Below are positions 13,920 to 22,315 of a stretch of 51,294 bases of DNA, piece after piece. A program made the position numbers and the translations under genes. Source of the stretch: Candidatus Methanoperedens sp. (GTDB taxonomy: Archaea; Halobacteriota; Methanosarcinia; Methanosarcinales; Methanoperedenaceae); assembly GCA_026552955.1 (NCBI GenBank), contig JAPMTS010000028.1:1-51294 (forward strand), written 5' to 3'. Numbering within the stretch: the first letter of the stretch is position 1; each line of letters opens with the position of its first letter. The notes under the pieces are model-generated. The model saw only the letters and a list, made by a program, of their open reading frames with translations. It had not been told where the DNA came from and ran no database searches.

Positions 13920-15719
13920 ATGGCAAAGGTATCTAAGAAAGGTGAAAAATGGACATCCCCAGACAAAACTAAAAAGTATAAGCAATACTGCGAGGAATGC
14001 AAATTCTATAATAATGAATATTGTTTGACTCATGACAAAGCAGTTCGATATAGTAATATATCATGCGATAATTTCATCCTGACCGATAAAAAATCTGATG
14101 GAAAAGAACCAGATGTTCCGCCACACATAACAGAAAAAGCTATGGAAATCATGGAAAAGGGCGACCCTGTAAAGTTTATTCATGATACACATCAACGATT
14201 ACATGTGGGGGATAATATGATTTCAAAAGCACTGATAATAGGTGTGGGGTGTCAGAGTGCCAATAATACTGATGGAATCCAGAAAAAACTTGATGGTGCA
14301 AGCGGAAAAGGAAAGACTCATAGTGCTAAAACATTCATGGAATTTATACCGAAATCACATAAAATAATCGGTTCATGCTCGGATAAAGTACTATTCTATA
14401 GTAAGATTCAACCCGGAACAGTCATCTTCAGTGATGATATTACCATTACGGAAGATATGAACGCAACAATCAAGCGTTCAATGTCAAGCTATCAAGAAGA
14501 AATAGAACATAGGACATTAAATAAGGATAGAGAACCAGAAACACATACATTACCAAGTAGAATAATGTGGATACTCGCAACTGTAGAGAATGACCAGAGT
14601 ATCCAACTGCTTAATAGATCATTTGGTGGGAGTGTAGACGAATCACCAGAACAAGATGAAGCCGTATATGACCATCAAGTTCTATCTGGGATGCTGGGGG
14701 GAGTATTTAGAGCATCCATTGCAGATGATGTATTAATCTGTCGAGAAATCATCAAGGATATTAAGACAAAACTGTTTCATGTGAATATTCCATTCTTATA
14801 TCTCATTGAATGGAAAGATAAAGGTAATAGGCGTAATTTCCCTATGTTCCTTGATATGATAAGGGCGTTTGCAGTATATCGTTATAAGCAGCGAAAAGTT
14901 TATGGCAATATTCTATTTGCTAATCTGCAAGACTTTGAAGATGCAAAAGCATTGTATGAATCGAATAGTGCAGGACAGAAAACAAAACTATCCAATCGTG
15001 AGTTAAAGATAGTACGGTATCTTTCGACTGTAAATAGTGCTGACGTTCCTGATATAATGAAAGATACTGGTTATTCTCAGTCTCAAGTATCTCAAATCAT
15101 GAAAGGACGTAATGATGTCAAGGATAGCGGATTATTATCGAAAATAAAAGGATTAACTGAAGCTAAAATCTTTGTAAAAGATTGGATTGAAGAAACAAAT
15201 TATACCAAGGTAGAATTAATACCCACAAATGAAGGAAGGAGAACAAAAACAATCTATCGGCTTACTGGTTTTAATAGTGCTGGATTAGATGATTCTGTAG
15301 TAGGTATAGGTAAGATAGAACAAGAAGAATTTAACACACATTACGTTAATATTACGCTTACTTTACGTGATATAATCAATAACAGTAAAGATAACATTAC
15401 GTATATTACGTATAATTCAATAGTACATAGTAATGAGAGATATAATAATTCTCTCTTACATGTTCTTTTCCCAAAAAGGCGTAATGTCGTAATAAATTCG
15501 TCTCCCGATAGTGAAAGTGAAGGCGTAAAGTCACAACTAAAAAACCTAATTCGAGTTCGTCAAATCATCACAGCGAGTAAATGCCGTTACGCAATGAATG
15601 CAATTACTCCTGAATTAAGAAAAGAATTGATAGAAAAAATATCGAGTGAGTTAAAGTTCAATGCAGAGGAAGCAGAGAGTTATCTTGATGTAGGGATTGC
15701 AGAGATAAGGAAGGTATAA
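13920..15719 (+). CDS. P-loop ATPase with N-terminal zinc motif and C-terminal winged helix; candidate replication protein
   Basis: A 599-residue protein. Cysteines at 24, 27, 35 and 49 (CEECKFY...YCLTH...SCDNF) form a probable zinc site. Walker A GASGKGKT is at 126-133 and a Walker B-like TVIFSDD at 167-173. The ATPase region ends near 345, and about 360-410 contains a helix-turn-helix (LSNRELKIVRYL...YSQSQVSQIMKG). The layout, ATPase then winged helix, is that of plasmid or virus helicases and initiators, but I see no primase or nickase motif. It follows TAGGAAT and ends the AbrB gene chain. Replicative helicase is inference. Confidence 0.65.
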   Translation: MAKVSKKGEKWTSPDKTKKYKQYCEECKFYNNEYCLTHDKAVRYSNISCDNFILTDKKSDGKEPDVPPHITEKAMEIMEKGDPVKFIHDTHQRLHVGDNMISKALIIGVGCQSANNTDGIQKKLDGASGKGKTHSAKTFMEFIPKSHKIIGSCSDKVLFYSKIQPGTVIFSDDITITEDMNATIKRSMSSYQEEIEHRTLNKDREPETHTLPSRIMWILATVENDQSIQLLNRSFGGSVDESPEQDEAVYDHQVLSGMLGGVFRASIADDVLICREIIKDIKTKLFHVNIPFLYLIEWKDKGNRRNFPMFLDMIRAFAVYRYKQRKVYGNILFANLQDFEDAKALYESNSAGQKTKLSNRELKIVRYLSTVNSADVPDIMKDTGYSQSQVSQIMKGRNDVKDSGLLSKIKGLTEAKIFVKDWIEETNYTKVELIPTNEGRRTKTIYRLTGFNSAGLDDSVVGIGKIEQEEFNTHYVNITLTLRDIINNSKDNITYITYNSIVHSNERYNNSLLHVLFPKRRNVVINSSPDSESEGVKSQLKNLIRVRQIITASKCRYAMNAITPELRKELIEKISSELKFNAEEAESYLDVGIAEIRKV

Positions 15720-15721
15720 GA

Positions 15722-15877
15722 ATGTCCTGTGGTTCTTGTGGTGGTTCGTTCATGTACATGGATTGGAGAACTAATCAAGCGAAACTATCCTTACGGCATG
15801 ATAGGAAGCTATCAATTAAACACGCTGGGGAAGTCTGGGGGATATATTGTGATGGGATGGGATGGGCGATAGGATAA
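15722..15877 (+). CDS. 51-residue CxxC protein after the ATPase
   Basis: A short frame starting MSCGSCGGSFMYMDWR, with a CxxC near the start and one more cysteine near residue 43. It begins two bases after the ATPase stop, with AAGGTATAAGA as a ribosome-binding site inside the ATPase end. The cysteine pair and coupling support a real gene; the function is unknown. Confidence 0.45.
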   Translation: MSCGSCGGSFMYMDWRTNQAKLSLRHDRKLSIKHAGEVWGIYCDGMGWAIG

Positions 15878-15913
15878 GGTACGGGAATAGATCGGGGATA
15901 AGGTGCAGTGATT

Positions 15914-15952
15914 GGATAGGGTACGGGTAGAAATTAATTCCCTTCCCTATCC
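15914..15952. terminator. Hairpin downstream of the ATPase transcript
   Basis: GGATAGGG (15914-15921) pairs perfectly with CCCTATCC (15945-15952). It follows the last gene of the AbrB-ATPase chain and is a plausible 3' end, although only short T-runs follow. Confidence 0.4.
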
Positions 15953-16194
15953 TGACATAATCCTGAAAGAATATTTTTCTCAATGGTGTCTGCAAGAAAT
16001 AAAAAAATAATTTTAGAAATGGAAATGAAATCTCAATCACAAAAATAAATTAATTATTTATCCAATCGAACATTCAAAATAATTTCATTCTATCCCTATT
16101 AATTCCGTACCTTCTTATATGTGTGTGGTATATAATATATATCATATATGTTTTATAATAATATAATATTATACTTATAAAATATAATTCGATA

Positions 16195-16207
16195 CTTTTT
16201 TATAACC
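16195..16207 (+). promoter_or_regulatory. TATA-like box for the 179-residue unknown gene
   Basis: TTTTTTATAACC ends about 20 bases before the ATG at 16227. In archaea a TATA box at that distance with no ribosome-binding site suggests a leaderless transcript. Called by eye within a very AT-rich region. Confidence 0.35.
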
Positions 16208-16226
16208 AAAACTGCATTGAATAATT

Positions 16227-16766
16227 ATGACTGAAATAAATGATGCTGAAAATCTTGATGCAGAAATTCCCAAAGAATTATATGATGCAGATTTGGATGA
16301 TGTAATAGATAGTCATGCCAGTATGTTAGGTGCGAAAGATTCTGCAAGGGAATTCATGCCTAAAAAAGTTAAGAAATCAAAGCCAAGAGATATTCCACTT
16401 TTCAAAACAGATTTGAAATATTCTAATCGAACAAAACTTTTTAAAAAATATGGAGCTGAACACATGATTAAAAAGGGATTGACACTGAAAGAGATGTTTC
16501 AATTTGATACGGATGCGGTTCGAGTTGAAGGTGATAAATTGATTTGGTTGAAAGAACCCGAACCGGAAGCAATACCAAATCCTATTCCTATCCCGTCCAC
16601 TAACACCAACACTGACACCAAGACAGATAAGTTGAGTCTCCTTGATATTCCAGAGACCACACCAAAGACGATTGAGAAAATCTATCAAGAATCAAGACCG
16701 ATACAAAAGGGAATTCCTGAGCGAAGACTGATTCATGGCGTTTGGAAGAATCTATATCGAGTGTGA
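16227..16766 (+). CDS. Unknown acidic protein with Pro/Thr-rich linker
   Basis: 179 residues. An acidic N-terminus (DAENLDAEIPKELYDADLDD) and a central basic segment (KKVKKSKPRD) precede a low-complexity linker (NPIPIPSTNTNTDTKTDK, about 128-145). The last 30 residues are basic. No cysteines, helix or signal are seen. Its stop overlaps a GTG start of the next frame by four bases. It may be an adaptor or DNA-binding protein; the family is not recognised. Confidence 0.6.
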   Translation: MTEINDAENLDAEIPKELYDADLDDVIDSHASMLGAKDSAREFMPKKVKKSKPRDIPLFKTDLKYSNRTKLFKKYGAEHMIKKGLTLKEMFQFDTDAVRVEGDKLIWLKEPEPEAIPNPIPIPSTNTNTDTKTDKLSLLDIPETTPKTIEKIYQESRPIQKGIPERRLIHGVWKNLYRV

Positions 16767-17011
16767 TTATTATTCCAAGAGTCCTATTAAAATTAAATGA
16801 TTGTTTAGTGGAGTTAGAGGATAGAACAACATTAGAAATTCTTATCGAATCTGCAAAAAAGAATTTGGAATATTTGGTACTTAAACAAATGGAAATTGAC
16901 ATGTTGTCATCGGGTGACGGTTCGGATGATGGATTATTGGAGAGAACAGATAGCAAACATCATATTATTGACTCAAAAATACCACGAATGACTACTAACT
17001 ACCATCAATGA
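16763..17011 (+). CDS. Unknown small helical protein
   Basis: 82 residues from a GTG start that overlaps the previous stop codon (GTGA); the open frame also extends back to a TTG at 16742. The first half is helical with heptad-like leucines (LLKLNDCLVELEDRTTLEILIESAKKNLEYL within residues 8-38), the second half polar and probably disordered. The overlap is the main support. It ends four bases before the convergent gene. Confidence 0.45.
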   Translation: MIIIPRVLLKLNDCLVELEDRTTLEILIESAKKNLEYLVLKQMEIDMLSSGDGSDDGLLERTDSKHHIIDSKIPRMTTNYHQ

Positions 17012-17015
17012 ACCG

Positions 17016-17648
17016 TTAATTTTTGTTAAACTCAAAAATTTTTGATGTAATGTAAGAGTATGGATACCTTTTCATATCAAAATCTAGCTGTTCAAATAAT
17101 TCTCGATTTCTAATGCTTATGAATCCATGTTCAGCTAATTTGTTTTGTGTTTTTTCATGAACACAATTAAGTAAAAATAGTGCCGCCAATGATTCAATGA
17201 CGTTAAATAAATTTCCTTCTTTTTTGTTAGTGAATCCATTGTGTTTTACATGATTATATGCATTCCAAAACAGAGGATATCGACGATCTCCTGAAAAAAA
17301 TTCAAATGGTATTATAATCTCATCCGTAGATATAATTTTTATTTCTTTATTGCTTAGTATTATTTTGTTTTCTCGTTCGATATCTTTAAAATATCCCATA
17401 TCCAGATCATTTAATTTGAATTTTTTTGGATTATATTTTTTTATATAAACTTCATGAACAATATCCCAATATCTAAAAAAAATGTCCACTTGACTTCCAA
17501 TTCTAACCAATAGTTCAGCAATTTTAGGTGAAAATATTTGTTTCTTTTTTTCACCTAAATAATAATCTATTGGTATATAATTTAGAAAATCAACTACGTC
17601 ATTTTCAAGTATTTGATATAATCTTATAGAATATCCCGATTCGAACAT
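17016..17648 (-). CDS. Unknown soluble protein, weakly HEPN-like
   Basis: A 210-residue protein, mostly helical, rich in Tyr, Phe and Lys. The stretch RYPLFWNAYNHVKHNG (about 120-135) followed by a hydrophobic helix (NVIESLAALFLLNCV) resembles a group of proteins with a W-x-AYN-x-VKH motif whose fold is thought to be HEPN-like. I do not see the canonical R-x4-6-H ribonuclease motif, so the assignment is weak. It is transcribed divergently from the nuclease-like gene at 17768, with about 120 AT-rich bases between them. A role in defence or regulation within the element is possible. Confidence 0.5.
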   Translation of the reverse strand: MFESGYSIRLYQILENDVVDFLNYIPIDYYLGEKKKQIFSPKIAELLVRIGSQVDIFFRYWDIVHEVYIKKYNPKKFKLNDLDMGYFKDIERENKIILSNKEIKIISTDEIIIPFEFFSGDRRYPLFWNAYNHVKHNGFTNKKEGNLFNVIESLAALFLLNCVHEKTQNKLAEHGFISIRNRELFEQLDFDMKRYPYSYITSKIFEFNKN

Positions 17649-17767
17649 GACTCATTGTATTATTGTCAAATATTATATTTTTTGTCATATTCAGATTTAG
17701 CCTAATTTAGTAAGTTACTTATAGAACATCATCTTAAAAATTAATTATTATTTTAGAGGAGCGTATT

Positions 17768-18580
17768 ATGGTATCATTATCGAATAAAATCCAAGACAGA
17801 TTAATATCAGGAATAAAAAAGTTTCAACCCGTTCTTACTTCAGCTAAATCAAAGGACATAAATGAGTCTGACACTGTGGTTATTATTACAGACATGTTAA
17901 GTGAGATTTTTGGTTATGATAAATATACAGAAATTACTACTGAACACTTAATAAAGAAAACATATTGTGATTTAGCTATTAGAATTGATGGAAAAGCAAA
18001 AATTCTTATTGAAGCAAAAGCTATTGGATTAGATTTAAAAAATGAACACACAAAACAGGCAATTGATTATGGAGCAAATCTGGGAATTGATTGGGTGATT
18101 TTGACAAATGGTTATATATGGCAAATTTATAAGTTGATGTTTAGCAAACCTATTGATAAAGAACTGATTTATGAAATTAATTTTTTGAATATGAATCATA
18201 AAAATAAAGATGATTTGGAATCCTTATATTTTATTTCAAAAGAAGGATTCAGTAAATCAGCTCTCGTTGATTATTATGCTCAAAAACAAGCTCTGAGTAG
18301 ATTTTTCATAGGGCAAATTATCCTATCTGAACCAATACTTTTGGCTATTAAAAAAGAATTGAAAAAAGTTTCACCAGGCGTAAAAATAGAAAATGATATA
18401 ATCAAAAATGTTTTGCTCAGTGAAGTTTTGAAGAGAGAAGTTTTGGAAGGAGAAAAATCAGATATTGCAAGGAAGAAAATCAACAAAATTTTGAATTCAT
18501 CTGTAAAAAGAACAAATCCTACAGATATATCAATTAACGATTCACCTAAAATTGAGATCAATGAAGAAAATATAGTGTAA
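17768..18580 (+). CDS. PD-(D/E)xK nuclease-like protein resembling type I restriction HsdR N-terminus
   Basis: A 270-residue protein. TYCDLAIRIDGKAKILIEAK gives the PD-(D/E)xK pattern: Asp 68, then Glu 82 and Lys 84. QAIDYGANLGIDWVILTNG continues as in the HSDR_N family, the nuclease domain of type I restriction subunit R, also found as stand-alone proteins. There is no helicase domain, so this is not a complete HsdR. The C-terminal 80 residues are charged and variable. A GGAG precedes the ATG. Stand-alone members are often found in mobile elements, but their role is not settled. Confidence 0.7.
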   Translation: MVSLSNKIQDRLISGIKKFQPVLTSAKSKDINESDTVVIITDMLSEIFGYDKYTEITTEHLIKKTYCDLAIRIDGKAKILIEAKAIGLDLKNEHTKQAIDYGANLGIDWVILTNGYIWQIYKLMFSKPIDKELIYEINFLNMNHKNKDDLESLYFISKEGFSKSALVDYYAQKQALSRFFIGQIILSEPILLAIKKELKKVSPGVKIENDIIKNVLLSEVLKREVLEGEKSDIARKKINKILNSSVKRTNPTDISINDSPKIEINEENIV

Positions 18581-18678
18581 ATTCCTTGCCTTGAGGAAAA
18601 GAATTTGGTTTTTGTGCATCTGTCATGGTGGAGAGATATAGGTGATATGCTATAGGATTTCAAGGAAGCGATCAAAAT

Positions 18679-19089
18679 ATGATTAAAAATTTAAACCTGT
18701 TATTATTAATTTTTGGATTAATAATGGTGTCTGGATGCATCCAGCCAACAAAAACAGTCGAAGTTGTGAAATATGTTGAGGTTGTGCCATCACCAACACC
18801 ACCTACACCATCGCATACCCCTTCGCCAATATCTACAGTAAGGGCAGTTGTTGCATATAACTTTACGGGAAATGATAATTATACCGAAGATTTCTATCTC
18901 TATGAAGGTCTCACTAAATTTGATCTGGACGTGTACGGGAATGTTTGGCTTATAGACATTGATAATAAAAGGGTTATCCCGATATCACAGGGCGGATATT
19001 TCAGTGGCATGAAAGCCATATATATTCAACACTCTGGATTTTATCGGCTGAATATGGATAATTGGTATAGGATAGTAGTTTTGAATTAA
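18679..19089 (+). CDS. Putative lipoprotein
   Basis: 136 residues. A hydrophobic signal ends in a lipobox-like VSGC at about 20, followed by a Pro/Thr/Ser-rich linker (PTPPTPSHTPSPIST) and a C-terminal beta-rich domain of about 80 residues (VVAYNFTGNDNYTEDFYLYE...). AAGGAAGCGA precedes the ATG. The domain resembles small extracellular sensing or binding domains, but I cannot name it. The same architecture (anchor, Pro/Thr linker, outer domain) appears in the next gene on this strand. Confidence 0.65.
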   Translation: MIKNLNLLLLIFGLIMVSGCIQPTKTVEVVKYVEVVPSPTPPTPSHTPSPISTVRAVVAYNFTGNDNYTEDFYLYEGLTKFDLDVYGNVWLIDIDNKRVIPISQGGYFSGMKAIYIQHSGFYRLNMDNWYRIVVLN

Positions 19090-19322
19090 TTAGAATGAAA
19101 ATAGTTTAATCGCCCTATGCTTCCTGTTTTCAAGGTTCACCATGATTCGATATGAGCCATTTTCTTTGATGGAGAGATATATTTCTCTATCTATTTTGAC
19201 AAATTGTGGCTCTGTAAAGATTAAATCGGAAAATTCATAACGTATTGAAGATGTAATTATTTTAGGTGGTATAAATGATTTTTCTGAAAAGCTTATGTGG
19301 ACAAGTAAAATTATACAGGATA
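19090..19322 (-). pseudogene. Possible remnant of a secreted protein gene
   Basis: A stop-free minus-strand frame of about 76 codons ends immediately next to the end of the lipoprotein gene. It reads like protein (EIYLSIKENGSYRIMVNLEN, ending HRAIKLFSF) and begins with a hydrophobic stretch (CIILLVHISFS) as a signal peptide would, but it has no ATG, GTG or TTG in the right place. It may be a decayed gene or chance; the weak support is the length of the open frame in such AT-rich DNA. Confidence 0.2.
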
Positions 19323-19330
19323 ATTAATTA

Positions 19331-20413
19331 ATGGCAAAATGTAAAATCTGTGGTGATCCGATAAAAAGATGTTCAAGAAGAAAAACAAATAATTGGTGTC
19401 ATACCTGGAAACATCACCATTTCCCAAAACCAGATTATAAAACCCATCATTTTTCATTTATATTTATACTTCTAATAATAATTATATTATATGTAATGAT
19501 TTCTGTAATAGAGGTTACTCCAATCCAAACATCAATATCACCTACTCCCATAGAAACTAAAGTTTCAACTATTGTTATTACTCCAATCCAAACACCGATA
19601 TCACCAATACCAACATCAACACCCACTCCGACTCCATTTATAGAGAAATATAATACTAATCCAAAAATGGTTAATTACAATTATAATTTACAAGGGACTA
19701 AAGGACAAATACCTTATACAGTTTATGGTGGAATAAATGATTATTTGAAAAGTCAGCCAAGAGGAATTAGTTATTATCAAGGGGAATCGCCACCTACTGA
19801 TATTGATTATATAATTAAGCATTTAGACAACAAAGAACAGAAAGAATTTATAGACCCATTAATTTATAAAATTCAAAACATTACATCAAATAAAGATGAC
19901 CAGGCAAGAATCGCTATAAGTTTTGTACAAAATATAAACTATGATTGGCAAGGGTTTGAAACCGGAATATTAACTAGTAAATACCCATATGAAGTTTTAT
20001 ACACAAACTCTGGTGTGTGCGGAGAAAAAACAGAGTTACTTGCATACATGCTTAGAGAAATAGGATATGAAGTGGCAATATTTCGTTTTGATATAGAAAG
20101 TCATGATGCTATAGGAATTAAATGTCCACAACAATATAGTTATAGAAATTCAGGTTATTGTTTTGTGGAGTCTACTCTTCCAAGCATAATAACAGATAGT
20201 GGTGCAAATTATATTGGTGTTGGACAATTAAAGAGTGAACCAAAAATATTAGAAATATCAGACGGTAGTTCATTTGATAGCGTATCTGAAGAATATAATG
20301 ACGCTGTGACTTTAAATAAGATATATAAGATGGGTTCGGTTTTAGATGAAAATAATTATAATAAATGGTCTTCTTTAGTAAATAAATATGGAATCAAAAC
20401 ATCAGAAAAATAA
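19331..20413 (+). CDS. Membrane-anchored transglutaminase-like protein with N-terminal zinc motif
   Basis: 360 residues. The N-terminus has CKICGDPIKRC and WCHTWKHHHF, a small Cys/His cluster, then a transmembrane helix (about 39-58). A Thr/Pro-rich linker follows, with an imperfect tandem repeat (TPIQTSISPTP, later TPIQTPISPIP). The outer domain (about 115-350) is transglutaminase-like: GVCGEKTELL gives the nucleophilic cysteine, ESHDAIG the histidine and YCFVEST the acidic position. Such domains act as proteases or crosslinking enzymes at the cell surface. The target is unknown. AGGAT precedes the start. Confidence 0.7.
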   Translation: MAKCKICGDPIKRCSRRKTNNWCHTWKHHHFPKPDYKTHHFSFIFILLIIIILYVMISVIEVTPIQTSISPTPIETKVSTIVITPIQTPISPIPTSTPTPTPFIEKYNTNPKMVNYNYNLQGTKGQIPYTVYGGINDYLKSQPRGISYYQGESPPTDIDYIIKHLDNKEQKEFIDPLIYKIQNITSNKDDQARIAISFVQNINYDWQGFETGILTSKYPYEVLYTNSGVCGEKTELLAYMLREIGYEVAIFRFDIESHDAIGIKCPQQYSYRNSGYCFVESTLPSIITDSGANYIGVGQLKSEPKILEISDGSSFDSVSEEYNDAVTLNKIYKMGSVLDENNYNKWSSLVNKYGIKTSEK

Positions 20414-20543
20414 GACCGTTGTTATAATTGTAGTACAAAGTGCTTCAAGGATGCGATATGAGCAACTTTTACAACGCACAGATACATTTGCCATCCATGT
20501 TATTTTTTCAAATGGCAGTGTGTCTGAACACAAAATGTAAAGT

Positions 20544-21143
20544 TCATTTGTGTATTATCTGAGAGATAATATGATAGAATCGTTTTATTTTCACTTCATG
20601 ATAGACATTAACTATCTCAAAAAGTAGAATACCGGCAATGGCTAAAACTATAGTTTTTAAAATTACATTAGTAAGCCATGTTTGATTACTTATTTTTAGC
20701 ATAATAAATATGAAGGAGAGTATTCCCAACGTAATTGTCCCAGTGGCATTAATAAGAAATCCATTTATAATATAATTCCTATAACCATTTTTATAAAGCA
20801 AAATATAAAAAATTATTCCCAATGTACCTACCAAGCAACCAGCAACAATAGCCGAACTACTCTGCTCTAATTGTATGAAATATCTTTGATCATATGATAA
20901 CATTCTTGACATATAAATTATTGCTGGGCGATCTACTATATATTTAGCAATTGAGCCAAATACTAATATTATAGAATAGAAATGAATTAACTCAGTTAAT
21001 TCTCCTGATCTACGATTTGTTTCTTTCGCAAAATTTGTTCCTAAACTTATGCATAAATCAGTTAATGTCATCTTCAGTACGTATTTATGATGTGATATAT
21101 CTAAACAAAGTTGTGAAATAAATGTGATGCAAATAACCAACAT
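20544..21143 (-). CDS. Polytopic membrane protein of unknown function
   Basis: 199 residues from the most upstream ATG; an internal start at 21071 (MTLTDLCISLG) is also possible and no ribosome-binding site decides. Four hydrophobic helices can be seen, at about 55-78, 95-118, 123-150 and 155-178. There are no conserved charged motifs in the helices that I recognise. It is the last gene on the right side of the AT-rich element and is transcribed toward the transglutaminase-like gene. Confidence 0.55.
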   Translation of the reverse strand: MLVICITFISQLCLDISHHKYVLKMTLTDLCISLGTNFAKETNRRSGELTELIHFYSIILVFGSIAKYIVDRPAIIYMSRMLSYDQRYFIQLEQSSSAIVAGCLVGTLGIIFYILLYKNGYRNYIINGFLINATGTITLGILSFIFIMLKISNQTWLTNVILKTIVLAIAGILLFEIVNVYHEVKIKRFYHIISQIIHK

Positions 21144-21368
21144 ATCTTATTTTTTTAGAATCAATCTTTATATAACTTTATATTACTACATATCTCATTA
21201 TTTTACACATTTACACAGTGACTACATAAATCATATATTATAATATTGTCATTATATTGAAAAGAAGGGATTATATGACTCCGATTTAAACCCCTTCCCT
21301 ATACAAACAAAATACTATAATAGAAAATGGCATCATTTAGTTCATGAAATTATATTTTCCGGCATAAT

Positions 21369-22238
21369 TCAGGCTATAATACTTCTAATTATCTCCTCGA
21401 TATTCCTTTTGATCCTGTATTTACGGTTAAAATATGATAATACATTGTCAATATCCCGCTTTAACAATTCCTGTGCATTTGCATGAGATGGAGTGATGAA
21501 TTGTGGCCAATCGATGATCTCACATCCTGCGGGATTAACAAATATGTTAAATTCACTCAGGTCTCCATGAATGATCCCGAGTCCGTATGTTTTTTTTATC
21601 TGGCTCAATATTTCATCCAGGTACCAGTCCGGTTCATCCAGCCTTGAATGCGCAAGCAGCTGCCCTTTTGCCATGGACATGACGATCGCATGCCTGTTAT
21701 TATCTATGGGTTCAGGAACGCTGACCTGCGGATAAAGGGCGACAAGGGCATCATATTCTTTTTTTGCGGCGAGGCGCGCAGCATACAACCAGGAAAGATG
21801 CCGCCTTTCCCCGGTAGTCTCCCTTTTTACCCTGACATGCCTGAAACTACTTTTTCCTTCCCTGTGCAGCTTGATGATAACATGCCGGTCAATGAGACCG
21901 CCTGTGGCATCAAATACGATTGATTCTTTCCCGATCCCGATGACTTCACCCAGGGCATTTACCGACCCTCGTTTTACAAACGCATTCAGTGCAAGGAGGT
22001 CGTATGCCTCAAAGTAGATCCGGTATCCTTCATAGGTCTGATCCTTCCTGTGTATGAGCTTATTTTGTGCCAGGTTTGATAGGAGATACTCTACTTCCTT
22101 CAGGTCAAATCTCGTAAAATTAACAATTTCTTCTATCGGGACCCACTCATAGAATTTCATTTTATTCTCGATGGCGACAAGAATACGAAATTCCTTATCC
22201 GTGATAGAACGAAATATTTCGGGAATATTTTCAAGCAT
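21369..22238 (-). CDS. rio2: RIO2-type serine/threonine kinase
   Basis: 289 residues. An N-terminal winged helix (about 1-85, ITDKEFRILVAIE...VEYLLSNLAQNKLIHR) is followed by a RIO kinase domain. IGIGKESIVFDA is the nucleotide-binding loop, VIIKLHREG holds the lysine, HGDLSEFNIFV is the catalytic loop and EIIDWPQ the metal-binding motif. This is the RIO2 family, an ATPase/kinase required late in small ribosomal subunit maturation and universal in archaea. It forms the conserved chromosomal flank to the right of the integrated element. Confidence 0.9.
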   Translation of the reverse strand: MLENIPEIFRSITDKEFRILVAIENKMKFYEWVPIEEIVNFTRFDLKEVEYLLSNLAQNKLIHRKDQTYEGYRIYFEAYDLLALNAFVKRGSVNALGEVIGIGKESIVFDATGGLIDRHVIIKLHREGKSSFRHVRVKRETTGERRHLSWLYAARLAAKKEYDALVALYPQVSVPEPIDNNRHAIVMSMAKGQLLAHSRLDEPDWYLDEILSQIKKTYGLGIIHGDLSEFNIFVNPAGCEIIDWPQFITPSHANAQELLKRDIDNVLSYFNRKYRIKRNIEEIIRSIIA

Positions 22239-22278
22239 TGATTGGTATATGATACGGCTGAGTATAAAAAAGGGTGAT

Positions 22279-22313
22279 AAAAAAAGAAAAAGAGAGATTT
22301 TAGATTTCTCTCA
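22279..22313 (-). terminator. Hairpin plus T-run terminator after the PEF-CTERM gene
   Basis: On the minus strand GAGAGA and TCTCTC form a stem that is followed by an interrupted T-run (TTTTTCTTTTTTT). It starts three bases after the stop codon of the upstream gene and lies before the RIO2 gene. Confidence 0.55.
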
Positions 22314-22315
22314 CA

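Larger units (their letters stand above)
15878..16226. other. Noncoding stretch: G-rich degenerate repeats, hairpin and AT-rich tract
   Basis: No gene was found. The first 75 bases contain variants of GATAAGGTACGGG (near 15873 and 15915, with a further variant GATAAGGTGCAG at about 15897). A hairpin follows at 15914-15952, then 150 bases of almost pure A+T with nested palindromic TATAAT/ATTATA strings at about 16128-16186. An origin of replication or a strong promoter region are both possible. Confidence 0.4.
11039..21143. mobile_element. AT-rich integrated genetic element (boundaries approximate)
   Basis: Between the COG2433 gene and the RIO2 gene lie about 10 kb that are visibly richer in A+T, with short overlapping genes, long noncoding AT tracts and few recognisable housekeeping functions. 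An integrase is at the left end, an AbrB-type regulator and a P-loop ATPase in the middle, and unknown, nuclease-like, secreted and membrane proteins to the right. This is the composition of an integrated plasmid or provirus. I found no convincing direct repeat at the ends and no capsid, portal or terminase gene, so the ends and the type of element are open. Confidence 0.65.

Noticed and set aside
12535-16226. CRISPR array or Borg-like tandem repeats in the AT-rich element
   Set aside because: The repeats seen are short, few and degenerate, without regular spacing.
10987-21368. Possible attachment-site repeats (TGTCATTA near 11014 and 21247; TTTTTAGA near 10997 and 21145)
   Set aside because: Eight-base matches are expected by chance in such AT-rich DNA and no longer repeat or tRNA gene was seen at either end.
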